Shown here piece by piece: positions 48,580 to 59,136 of a stretch of DNA of 64,000 nucleotides. The position numbers were made by a program, and so were the translations under genes. The notes beneath the pieces were generated by a model. The model was given only the letters and a program-made list of their open reading frames with translations, made no database searches and was not told where the DNA came from. The first letter of the stretch is position 1, and each line of letters begins with the position of its first letter. The DNA comes from Phascolomyces articulosus (lineage: Eukaryota; Mucoromycota; Mucoromycetes; Mucorales; Lichtheimiaceae), in NCBI GenBank assembly GCA_025677815.1, contig JAIXMP010000009.1, forward strand, positions 620,001 through 684,000, in the 5' to 3' direction.

Positions 48580-49961
48580 TATTCATTTACTTACCTGTAC
48601 AAGTGATTTTTCATACCAATTATTTTGTTTATTATTACCACTGCTCATTTACAAATAATGTTATATTGTTCTTTTTCATATCAATTATGATTGTTCTTTG
48701 CATGGGATATATAAAAATGACGATGCCACATAGCTAGTTTATATATTATTATTTTAGAATCAAGTTCTTTTGTTGTGTCACTCAAAGATCGAAAAGGTTG
48801 GAAACTATCTTACTGGGACGGAATGTCAAACAAAGGAAATAAAGCAAACTATTGACATATCTATTTGCACCCGAGACCCATCCTTACTCTACTCAATGGA
48901 TAATAAAAAAAAAAGTCCAATAGCTGCATCGGTAAAAAGAACGTAACTTTTGATTATATAATCCACATCATAACCGTATTAAAATATAAATGTTTCTTCT
49001 TTTACCCATTGGTCGTAACCGATTGGGCCAATAAAATTGGGAAAAGTTGTACTACTACCAAGCAGGAAATAGTGTATCGTTTATGGTAAAATTATCCATC
49101 CGAATCTCGGTCAAGATTATTAAAGCACGCACATGATTTCTCGGTTTAAACTTTTTTCAGGGAATATAACAATAAGACGACATTTATTCTCCCTCTCTCA
49201 GTCTGATCAGAGCAAGACAACAATGTAAGATAGTGTATTGGCAGAATGCTATAATGTAAGAGTGGAAATAATAATAATAATAAACATCAAGGGTATGCCA
49301 ACAAAATGGAAACTTCTAAAAAAATCAGAGTCCCAAACAAAATTCACGAATGATAGAATTCAACTGCAGCCACGAGCAAACTTATGCATGAATGCAATGT
49401 ACTTATTGCATCGCGTATGCTATTATCGATTAAAATTGGCTTTTTTTCAAGATAAGACGCTAATTGCCTATTACTACAACAAGTTGCTGTCGCTGCCAAC
49501 CGATTATGATAACTATGCTTTTTAGTTTATCCGTTATTAATTTCACCTTAAAGAATAGGTGACATTGCGTAACAAGGATTTCTTCTCACGAAGATTGTAC
49601 AGTGAACCAAAAAATAAAAATAAAAAATAATAATTCTGCATAGATATTTCATGCTGGATGGATGATTATAAAGATGATTAATGATAGAATTTTTAGGCGT
49701 TATATTTTTGGTGCTAAAGAGATCGAATCCAAATATTTATATTTTAGTGTAATAAAAAAAGTGTTTGATTTTCTAGTTCTCTACCAGTTCTCTTGAAAAA
49801 CACAGGATGATGTAACAAATGTGTTACACAGGAAAACAGGGATCATCCACGCATTTTATATATAATTCGTAATTTTGAGTATGAGAGAATAAAAAACGCT
49901 CTTCTTTTTATTTTCTTCTTGTAGGCATTCTTCTTTACGTTTTATTTCTTGCGTCATTAGA
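48580..49961. other. Intergenic before M28 peptidase
   Basis: AT-rich. A 95-codon plus ORF at 49238-49525 has no domain or leader and is not called. The last 70 bases form a T/C-rich leader for the peptidase gene. Confidence 0.5.
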
Positions 49962-52900
49962 ATGCCACAAGATTATTCTTCGACAAAACATCAAGCGGAT
50001 GATGTAGAACAAAGTCAACAACAAGATGCAGGATCATCCTCTTCTTCTCCACCACCCAAAAAGAACTTTTTTGGAAAAGCCCCTTCTTTCTTGAAACCAG
50101 CCATAAAATGGATCGCTGAAGCATCTGGCGCTTCAAAAGGTGAATATGCTCCTTTGATTAATCGCGGAAAAGGAACTTTGGAGCTACCACGACAAACCAA
50201 ACGCAAGATCATTGTTACCATTGTTTCCATTGTTGGGGCATTATTTATTCTTGGCGGTATTATAGTATGGACCATCATGCATAATAATGATGATGAACCC
50301 ATCCATAAAGGTATATACTATTACAAAGATTTTTTATACATTGTGATATTACTATTCGATGTGAATTATTTCTGATGAGTGAGAGAAAACAACTATCCAT
50401 ATAGTTCCAAAAAGATTGACGGACCCTGAAAAGGTGGTTATTGATGTGCCTTCAAAGGAATCATTACGTGAATACCTTCGTATCTATACCTCTGAAGCAC
50501 ATTTAGCTGGTTCCGATGCCGACAAACGCCAAGCCGAATGGACCCGCGACAAATTCATGGAGTTTGGTATTAGTGATACAAATATTGAAACTTATTATCC
50601 TTTGTTAAATTATCCCATTGATCGAAAATTGGCTATTGTCTCTGGTCCTAAAGAATTACAGTATGAAGCTACATTAACAGAAGATGTGGTGGAAGAAGAT
50701 GAAACAAGTGCTGATCCTAATGTAGTTCCAACGTTTCATGGCAAGTCTTAAAAAATGCACACTAGCTTCTTAAACAGATTACATCCCCCTTGTCCCCTTA
50801 ACTCCTTCCTATGTCCACCCATATTCCAGAGTGGAAAAAAACTTACAGTTTGTTATTGGATTCTTGTTTACATAGGTCAATCAAAAAATGGAACAGCCCT
50901 TGGACCAGTGGTCTATGCCAATTTTGGACGAATGGAAGATTTCCAATATCTTGCTGATCGAGGTGTAAATTTAACAGGCACCATTGCTTTAATGCGTTAT
51001 GGAGGCGCTTTCCGTGGGTTGAAAATTCGTGCAGCTGAGCAATTTGGTTGCATTGGTGCATTGATTTATTCGGACCCTATTGATGATGGTCCAATTGGAA
51101 AAGACGGAGGTGAAAATCCTGCAAAACCATATCCTGAAGGTCCATGGTAATGTATATTTAGTCAATTAACATCGAGAACAAATATTATTCGTCCATTTAT
51201 ATGGTTCATGGATCTTCTAAAGAGCATAGTGTCATTAACCGATATATATAATATAAATACAGGCGATCCCCTTCTTCGGTACAGCGTGGATCTGTTCAGT
51301 ACGCATCCATCATAACAGGTGATCCATTGACACCCGGTTGGGCAGCTACTGAAAATGCTACAAGACTGAATCGTGATGATTCTCCTGGTTTACCCCAAAT
51401 TCCTTCGTTGCCATTATCTTACCAAGATGCATTGCCACTTTTACGTGCAACACAAGGTCATGGTATCTGTGGTGGTAAAGATTGGTCTGGTGGATTGACT
51501 ACAGTGGATTATTGTTCTGGTCCAAGTGAAGGCAATGCTTATTTAGCTAATATTGTTGAAGACCGTATTGGTCCAATTTGGAATGTTGTTGGACGCATCG
51601 AAGGGAGTGAAGAACCGGATCATGCTATTATCATTGGTAAGCCTATTTATTTATTTATTTCTCTTCATCCATATGAGCATTAAGCAAAGGAAAGTGGCTT
51701 TATGTTAACTTGTATCCAATCTATATTTAGGAAACCATCGTGATGCCTGGGTGTATGGTGCAGTAGATCCCTCATCTGGCTCTGCCGCTTTGGTAATTAA
51801 AATACTGTTATTAATTTTATTTGGATTGAATTGGATAATTCATTATACGTATATCTTTTAAACAAAATAGCTCGAGTTGGCACGTACATTTGGCGTTCTT
51901 CTCAAGAAAGGCTGGAAGCCTCGTCGAACGATTATTATTATTTCTTTTGATGCAGAAGAATTTGGCATGGTAAATAAAGCAACCTTGGTTTATTTTTGTA
52001 TATACAAGTAAATTTGTCAATAGCACACGATCTGCTGCTAATTATCATATAAAAAGATTGGATCCACTGAATGGGTAGAAGACCATCGTGATTGGTTGAA
52101 CGAACATGCATCTGTCTATCTCAATGTTGATATGGGTGTTGGTGGCCCTGATTTTATGGCAGCTGCTTGCCCATCATTACAACGTGTATTATATGAAGTA
52201 ACAAGCAATGTACCTGATCCGCGATCCACAACCAATGAAACCGTATACGACGCTTGGAGCAAACTATCTGATCAAGAAACACCTGTTGTTGGTCAACTTG
52301 GATCTGGTTCTGATTTTGTCTCGTTTATTAGTCATGTTGGGATTGCTAGTGCTGACTTTGCCTTCCGGGGTGATTACGGTGTATATCACAGTAATTATGA
52401 CAGGTAATCCATATAGCTATACATCAAACAAACAAACAAAAAAACAACAACATTGATGCTAATTGAATATTGCCTTACAGTTTTCATTGGATGGAGAAAT
52501 TCGGTGATCCAACTTTTGAATACCATGAAGCACTTGTCAAGATTTGGGGATTATTGACCTTACGTCTTTCCGATGATCCAGTCATACCACTCTACCCTGG
52601 TGATTATGCCACGCAAATTGGTGAATATGCCAAGCAGCTACCCATCTACGAAACTTCCGGCGATGACTCTCATAAGGACTTTTTCAAATCGATTAAAAAA
52701 TTGGCAAAAGCAACACGAAGATTTGAACGTCGCCGTGGACGCCTTGTGGAACGATTAGAGGAAGAATTCAATAATGGTACTGATGCTACCGAACTTCCTA
52801 GTGTCCTTTCCAAACGTATGCGAGTGGCCAACGAGCGTCTCACTCATTTTGAACGAGGTTTCATTGATCCTGAAGGATTGAAGGGTCGTGCTTGGTTCAA

Positions 52901-53117
52901 ACATATTTTATATGCTCCTAATTTGTGGACTGGATATCAATCCCAAGTATTCCCTGCCTTGTCAGAAGCATTGGAAGCAAACGATGCTGAAGCTACCCTT
53001 CATACTATTCTACAAGCAACAAGTCGTATTAGAGCAGCCACTAGATTCCTCAAGGCAGATTATGATGAAGATGATGACGAAGACGACGACGATGATGAAT
53101 TTGAGGATGATAACTAA
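49962..53117 (+). CDS. M28B-type membrane metallopeptidase, glutamate carboxypeptidase II/transferrin-receptor-like
   Basis: Type II membrane zinc peptidase of the GCPII (PSMA)/Tre1 group. Exons 49962-50310, 50405-50740, 50876-51146, 51263-51636, 51731-51792, 51871-51969, 52057-52403 and 52481-53117 give 824 aa. The cytosolic N-terminus (about 80 aa, Ser/Gln-rich) is followed by one membrane helix ([21 protein letters not shown]), a PA domain ([30 protein letters not shown]), the catalytic M28 domain and a helical dimerisation domain. All expected zinc ligands are present: His in GNHRDAW, Asp in AVDPSSG, Glu pair in DAEEFG, Asp in NVDMG and His in VYHSNYD, so it should be active, unlike transferrin receptor. 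The tail is highly acidic ([16 protein letters not shown]). Intron 2 (50741-50875) has a GC donor (ATG/GCAAGT). Confidence 0.93.
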
Positions 53118-53186
53118 AAGAGAGTTACTGTTCCCATTGGTTTATTTTTAATTTTTACATATATAAAATAAATAAATAATAGTTTA
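53118..53186. terminator. Compact convergent 3' region, polyadenylation signals on both strands
   Basis: Only 69 bp separate the stop codons of the M28 peptidase (plus) and mtIF3 (minus). The stretch TATAAAATAAATAAATAATAG gives AATAAA-type signals to the plus strand, and the adjacent TTTATTTTTAATTTTT gives A-rich signals to the minus strand, so the transcripts' 3' UTRs probably overlap. Confidence 0.5.
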
Positions 53187-53876
53187 TTATTTTCTTTCAA
53201 ATTGCAAAACACAATTTCCTCCCTTTTCAAATGCTGGTTTTTTTGTGCTCTTGAATTCATTCATATGTTCAATAACTCGATCAATCACATCTCCTTTGTC
53301 TTCCTTGTCCAGTCGTTGTTGGCCCTTTTTTGTGACAATTTCAATTTTCACCTTGTTTCCCTTTTCTAAAAACTGTTTGGCGCGCCCCAATTTATGCTCC
53401 ATATCATGCGGACTCACGTTCCATCCAAATACAATTTCCTTGACAATGGCTTCAGGATTTGCTTGTTTTGCTTTCTTTTTTTGCTTTTGCTTTTCAAACA
53501 TAGCCTTCTTGTCAAATAATCGACACACAGGGACTTTGCCCGGTTGGACTTCCATTAAAAAGTATTGCGATCGATCAAACTTGTGTAAAACATCATCTAA
53601 ACGGGCGCGTGGTTCAAGGACTTGACCCTTGTCGTCTACAAAAGTAATGAACCTGGCTGTGATTTCTTCGTCACGTCGTGATCGACCCATAGGTTTGCTT
53701 GCTTCCAGTGTAGGTGCTGTGTGAGTGAATGACCGAACGACCAAAGGTCGTGTCATTAGGTGCGTGGATTGAATGACATGACATTGCCATGGCTGTTGTG
53801 CAAGAGATGGTTGACGGGATAAAATACTTAAACGTGTGCAAGTAACAAGTGCTCGTACTGCTAATGCTCGATTCAT
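53187..53876 (-). CDS. Mitochondrial translation initiation factor IF-3
   Basis: Intronless, 229 aa. IF3 binds the small mitoribosomal subunit, keeps subunits apart and supports start-codon selection. The N-terminal 60 residues are Arg/Ser/Thr-rich without acids until EASKP, a mitochondrial presequence. The N-domain follows (ITARFITFVDDKGQVLEP, LHKFDRSQYFLMEVQPG, VPVCRLFDKKAMFEKQ), a Lys-rich linker (KQKQKKKAKQ), then the C-domain (VKEIVFGWNVSPHDMEHKL, AKQFLEKGNKVKIEIVTK). About 40 further residues end in CVLQFERK. Length fits fungal mtIF3 (Aim23-type). Confidence 0.9.
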   Translation of the reverse strand: MNRALAVRALVTCTRLSILSRQPSLAQQPWQCHVIQSTHLMTRPLVVRSFTHTAPTLEASKPMGRSRRDEEITARFITFVDDKGQVLEPRARLDDVLHKFDRSQYFLMEVQPGKVPVCRLFDKKAMFEKQKQKKKAKQANPEAIVKEIVFGWNVSPHDMEHKLGRAKQFLEKGNKVKIEIVTKKGQQRLDKEDKGDVIDRVIEHMNEFKSTKKPAFEKGGNCVLQFERK

Positions 53877-54715
53877 TGTCTTGAATTCTTTTTTATTTGT
53901 TGAAGGAAATGTACTTTTGAGAAGAAAGGATATATAAACAAGAACAAAAAGTGTCCAAAAAATGCTGGGCTGACTTTTTTTTTTTTGGCGTGGCGATAAT
54001 TATAGGCAAGGTTAATTATATGGGTGGGATTTCAGAGTATGTACAATATTCTTATTAGGAGCTTTTTCTTTCAGGTGGATTGTTGTGTTATGGAAATCCA
54101 TAGAGGTTATCTGTGAAAAGTCATTAAACTCTGCATATAATATTATCCCATTGTGCAATACGTAATATCATAAAGCTGAAGAAAAGATATTTATCTCTCC
54201 AATCATATAAACGTTATTTTTCATGCAATTCCATACGTTTGGACATTGATCTCATCTATTCCAACACTAAATATTGTATACAGCCATGAGATTACGAGGA
54301 TTTATCTGTTATTGTATCGAAATGCAAAAAAAAAGGGATCAATGTAGTCAGAACACTGTATCAGTTGCTGATAGTTTTGTAACCTTTGTTTCGATTGAGA
54401 GAAAATTATATATAGACACGTTTTGCTAATACATCTCTTGAATGCTGAATTACCTATTCATGGTCAATCAATTCGATTAAGGATGATCAATTGATAATAT
54501 GGTGGATAGAATTTTGCTTGTGTTACTTTTATCTCTTCTCATTAGATGTAATTTTATACCATGGCAACAATTGATATCATTCACATTTTCCACACTTGAT
54601 CACCCAGAGTTATCATCTTTATCCCGTTCTTTTCATTTCCACCGACAGATGCTTTTGTTTATGTTTTTAAAATAATAAAAACTTATTTATCATTTTGTTT
54701 TTATAAAGTTACAAT
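53877..54715. other. Intergenic between mtIF3 and eIF3j
   Basis: Promoter side of mtIF3 (A/T-rich leader on its strand near 53880-53990) and the 3' flank of eIF3j. AT-rich, no coding frame recognised. Confidence 0.5.
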
Positions 54716-55829
54716 TTACATAAAGTCATCAAAATCATCGTATACATCTCTGTATGAAGAAGAATCATCCAAAGCAGAACTCTTGCCTGCAGCAGCAAGT
54801 TGAGGCTTTCCTTTCTTCTTGGATTTAGTAGCTTCCTTGGCTTGTCGTTGCTTTTCGTTGGCCATGGCGGTCAAAGAGGATGCAGCCTTACGAATATCCA
54901 TATCCTTACAGGGCACAGCAATTTCTTTAACAAGGGTGTCAAGGAAGGCACCGTAGTTTGCGCTTTTCTATAATTTTCCCAAAATTTCATTGTTTGATCA
55001 GTCAGTTATATCAGATTTTCACAATGGATGGATCCCTGAAAAAAATGAACTTACAGAGTTCGCAAGAATGATTTCTGCAAGACGCTTAGCATAATCATTA
55101 TATTCTACACGTGTCTTTGGTTTAAAGTCTTCAATAGATCCAGTAGGCTTCTTATCCTCTATTATTATGATGATTTGATTGATCAGTTAACTGCTCCGAT
55201 ATAAAAAAAAAAAAACAAAAAATCATTTACTTGAGATAGAAGCACCAGAGAATAGATCAGTGGCACTGTTCATATCAGCTTCAATTTGAAGTTGACGTTC
55301 ACGTTGCTTTCTTTCAAATGCTTCTTCTTCAGTTTCATCTTCTCTAGCACGCTAATAATAATAAGAATGAGAAAAACGCGTGTTATTTTACCCCTTCCAT
55401 GTTAATTCATTGGTGTTGTCAAGTATAAAACTTTGGTTGTCAAAATTTTTTTGAAACTTACAATAGCAGCCTTCTTGGCTTCGATTTCTTTCTTACGTTC
55501 TTCTTCGGCAGCCTTCTTTTCGGCAATCTTTTGAGCAAGTGGGACTTTCTTACGAACAGGAGGTAACTTTTTCTCTTCTTTTTGTTCTTCGTCAGACGAT
55601 TCTTCTTCCCAATCGTCCTTTACATCGTCTTCGACATCTTCGTCGTCCCACTTTGACTTTTTGGGAACTGCAACTTCAAAGTCTTTTTCGTCCTCTAAGA
55701 ATAGAATGGCAATATCCATGAGAGGCTTTTTTCTTCTTTGGAATTATATTATCTATCTCTCGTTTCTCATTTCTATCATTGATTGGAGTTTATTTGGATC
55801 ATTTTTATAAACTTACCCCAATCGCTCAT
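54716..55829 (-). CDS. HCR1: Translation initiation factor eIF3 subunit J
   Basis: Loosely bound eIF3 subunit that helps mRNA entry on the 40S and ribosome recycling. Minus exons 55829-55817, 55694-55462, 55351-55231, 55158-55055 and 54967-54716 give 240 aa. The first exon is only 13 nt (ATG AGC GAT TGG G) and joins to read MSDWEDEKDFEVAVPKKSKW, the diagnostic eIF3j start. Then follow an acidic stretch (DDEDVEDDVKDDWEEESS), a Lys/Ala/Glu helix (PLAQKIAEKKAAEEERKKE), the helical dimer region (VEYNDYAKRLAEIILANS, NYGAFLDTLVKEIAVP), a Lys-rich segment and the acidic DVYDDFDDFM end. Without the micro first exon the ORF appears to start on an unrelated MDIAILFLE. Confidence 0.95.
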
Positions 55830-57316
55830 GATTTATTATTTGGCTTTTTTTTTATCACAAAAAAACTAAAGAAACCAAGAAAAAAAATTAAGCCTCCTCC
55901 TTTTTCCGACTTCAAAAAGAGGACCTTGCTGGAGCGAGGATCGAGCAGCATTATTTCATTATTTGTCAGGAAAAACTACGCATTATTTGTCAGGTCCCTT
56001 CTCATTTACAGTCACATCATTCATTAATAAAGAAATTTTTTGTGTCAACACATTTCTCTTTACCAACATCGACATTTATTCATTTTTCTTTCGTCTCACC
56101 TTGTATACGTTACCGTCGAACTTCTAATCCCGTTTGACTTAAAAATTCAAACCGTCCAACTTTAATTCGGATGGTTCAAGCTACGCTTACTAGTGGATTT
56201 TATATTCCATATCATTTGATCAACAAGGTGAATTTTTCTATACTATACTATTTTTTATCATTATATTAACACAATATGGTTATGATTAATTTTTACATAG
56301 AATATGATAAATGACATATAGATTGTCTATTTTCATTGGAGGTTTTTTTTTTAAAAAAGAGAGCCACTTTGTACTAATTGATACTAAGTAAATGCAAAGA
56401 ACTTCAACAAATAGTGTTAGGTTTTTATATCTTGATTTTTTCATCCTTCATTATTTCAGATTTAAAAAAACAAAAATGAATGAAAATAAAGTTAAAGTTT
56501 GATACACCGTTTTATCATATAATTTTATTGCTCATCTTTGTATTCTAGTAAGGCCTATATAGTATCTAAGAATGTCCATTAATGGATGCAACAATATCCA
56601 CGAAATCCAGTGAATTTCAACTCATCAAAAATAAAAAATAAAACTAAAAACAACAACACTATATTTGTCTTACATTATTTATACATATATAACATAACTT
56701 TAAGTATCTTTTCATGAAATACTAGGAATTATGAAATAATGGGAAAATGTCCACAAATGGACATTGACCAGTATTACTACCCATTAATGATTAACTTTAT
56801 ATTTTAGGTATTATACTTTATGCATGAAATATTAAACTAAAACCTACTGTTGTTTTATTTTTTGGCTGTCGCCAAATAATAACGTACAGTGACTGCCTCA
56901 TGAATTACCACATGATATCTAGTAAGTAGTTGTTCTTGAGTATTTGTATTGTTGGATTGGGATTCGTTACAGGTTATTGTCTATGTTGTGGTACAGTCGA
57001 ATAGTACTTCTTGAGTGGAGAGCAAAAGAAAAGGAATATTACTTATCAATTTCAAACATTTTAAACCTACCTTGACCGTTAGTCACTTGCTTATCAGTGA
57101 TAGATGCTTCATTAGCACTGGTACTAAGAGGAGCATTGTTATCAATTACTTGTAAATCAGTAGCAGGAGTATGCTGATCATGGACAGTACCACCATATAG
57201 AGAAACATAAGTATTTATTTAATACTACATGTTTTTTTATTTTATTTCTCAGTTTGATACTATATACTATCTATTACCTAACCCCTCAAGCCCCAAAGTG
57301 GCAAATGTATCCAAAC
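55830..57316. other. Intergenic with inverted-repeat element and decayed sequence
   Basis: No supported gene. An ATG at 56171 opens a 20-codon frame ending at a possible donor (56229) without a following exon. A MITE-like unit occupies 56571-56765. Around 57060-57200 the minus strand has an open, Thr/Asp/Asn-rich stretch downstream of the integrase remnant that may be further transposon debris. Confidence 0.45.
56571..56765. mobile_element. Candidate MITE-like inverted-repeat element, ~195 bp
   Basis: The left end reads AATGTCCATTAATGGA (56571-56586). The right end, reversed and complemented, reads AATGTCCATTTGTGGA (56765-56750). The two match at 14 of 16 positions. Each end is itself palindromic: TCCATTAATGGA at left, and AATGTCCA-CAAA-TGGACATT at right. 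The interior is AT-rich and non-coding. No clear target-site duplication seen. Palindromic ends alone could be chance in AT-rich DNA, so confidence is moderate. Confidence 0.45.
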
Positions 57317-57875
57317 TCAATTCCTTTCGTCGATAAGCATTCTATCTGGAAACTGCTGCCCTAGATATTCTTGGAACACTGGATTTGATATTGGCTTTTG
57401 GCTATAAACTGCTTCATAGGGAGTACAGTCTATGCCTTCTGCAGTGGCGGTATTCATACGGTATGTAACAATACCCAATCCAATGGTCCAGCCACTTTTC
57501 ATATTTTCACTTGTACACGTTCCAAACTTCTTGGACAATGTATTATTTCTTTTTTCAACGAGACCTTACGACTGTAGATGTCGAGGGCGCGAGTTGATAA
57601 GCTTTAACCCAGCCATTGTCTTGGAAGGTTTTTCTGTATGACTGTATGATTTTATCGGAAAAGGTTATTCGTACTTTATAGAGGAGGTAAACTCGAACAA
57701 TTTTAATTATCTGACTGTAAGTAGAATATGGCTTTTCGAAAAAAAAAAAAGTTCTTACAATAACATTTGCAACAAACTCTTTTCCGTTGTCTCTTTGCAA
57801 GATGAATAGACTTGATGCTTGGGCAAAAACAAGATGGCGTTTCTCGGCCATACCGGAGGCTTCTTTGCTTCTCAA
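57317..57875 (-). pseudogene. Broken retroelement integrase fragment
   Basis: Minus-strand reading gives pieces of a DDE integrase core: LQRDNGKEFVANVI (Asp of the second catalytic block with the DNGxEF context), later RPRHLQS followed by an in-frame TAA where families of this type have Gln, then GLVEKRNNTLSKKFGT, SGWTIGLGIVTYRMN and TPYEAVYSQKP. The segment between the first and second pieces is disrupted by frameshifts and an A-run, and the region upstream (reverse transcriptase) is absent. The ORF-level frames differ between pieces, so this is a dead copy. It is an old transposon relic, not an active gene. Confidence 0.75.
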
Positions 57876-58325
57876 GAGGAATGTCCAAGACTACTTGTTG
57901 GTATAATGGTCCTTTATATGCAATGTGTATCTCATTCCTTCGACCGTATTATACCTTTGGGATTCATAGTCTATAAGGTCCATCTATTACTATACGAAAT
58001 ATATCAAGGTTATGTACTGATTATGTAAAGATGATTTAATAATCAATCTATAAAAAATATGGATACAATCCTCGCTTGCACCCGATGCATAAAATCTTGT
58101 GCAATAATGGGTCGTGCTGCTGTCGTTGTTTTACGTACTTGGAACGGACTCCTTCCTTTTTAACTAACACAGAAAGACAAAACGGCACACGTATTTGTCT
58201 AACACACCGGTATATGTAAAAGTAATTTCGGACCTAGTGTGTGTGTGAAAGTATGAGAGTGAATAAGCTGATGTTCGATATTTGCTCATTATATTTTATA
58301 TTTTAGTAAGAAACAAATCAGAAGA
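57876..58325. other. Spacer between integrase relic and Fanzor-like fragment
   Basis: No recognisable RuvC, HTH or other coding sequence that would extend the Fanzor-like fragment upstream. An ORF at 57819-58028 is a shadow of the integrase piece. Contains a GT/GA-rich patch near 58238-58262. Confidence 0.4.
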
Positions 58326-58757
58326 ATGACACATTCAGGAAACAATGAACGTAGAGTACTTTGGTGCGTAGATGAAGACGGAAACGAACTACATCCAACT
58401 AGTCAGTGCATCCAATTCATTCCTCCTCAAGGGTGGAGACGCATTGTCTATCTTTTCAAATTCTGTGAGAAATGTGAACATGTAAATATATACTACCAAT
58501 CTATTCTCTTGCTTTTCAAAAGTAAATTTGGAAATGGCTTAACTAAATATCAACAATAGGCTTTTGATCGTGATTATAGCGCGGCCATCAATATTGGACG
58601 TATACTTGAAGTGTTTATGGCTTCTGATGAACCTGTTAACTCACGCCCATTTGAATTTCGACGTACCCAAAGACGAATAACTCTAAATGATGCATCAGAG
58701 GAATTAGAAGATTATATGGACAGCGACTATTTAAGTAATGAAGACCATGCCCCTTAA
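58326..58757 (+). CDS. TnpB/Fanzor-like C-terminal zinc-ribbon and RuvC-III module, 5'-truncated
   Basis: Two exons, 58326-58481 and 58560-58757, give 117 aa. The splice creates FCEKCEHAFDRDYSAAINIGR, matching the TnpB/Fanzor pattern CxxC...DRDxNAAxNI, in which the second Asp of DRD is the last RuvC catalytic residue. Upstream are RRVLWCVDEDGNELHP and a second Cys (SQC), possibly a degenerate first half of the zinc ribbon. The rest of an OrfB nuclease (HTH, RuvC-I and -II) is missing, so it cannot be an active nuclease alone. After the stop, CATTTTGG (58797-58804) pairs with CCAAAATG (58814-58821), and CATTTTGG recurs at 58869. Likely a remnant of a Fanzor-bearing element or a captured C-terminal exon. 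Confidence 0.6.
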
Positions 58758-59136
58758 GGATGCACTGGACATACTCTGTACATGTAGGGGTGAAGTCATT
58801 TTGGCCTAGTCAACCAAAATGTTGTGTGTATAAATGTATTAACTCTTTCTTTCTTGTTAATTATATATCATTTTGGTGGCATGATTATCTTTGCTTATAA
58901 TTTATCTACTACCTATTAACCTTTTTATTATTACCCATTTTTTATTTTTTTAAGTTATTGTACCTAAGTATGACGTAATTTTTCCTGAAGGATAAAGAAT
59001 CCCCTGCTGGAACACGTGACATACTAGTGAGATTCTAGTTGAGGTTGCACAGAACCACCGTTGAAGCTTAAATAAAAACATCAACTTTTTTTATTTTGCT
59101 TTTTGCTTATCTTCGTTTACATATTCACAAACAACA
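58758..59136. other. Intergenic before RUS gene
   Basis: Contains the 8-bp inverted repeat at 58797-58821 next to the Fanzor-like fragment, AT-rich DNA, a CACGTG E-box at 59013-59018 about 120 bp before the RUS start, and a T-rich leader. Confidence 0.5.
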
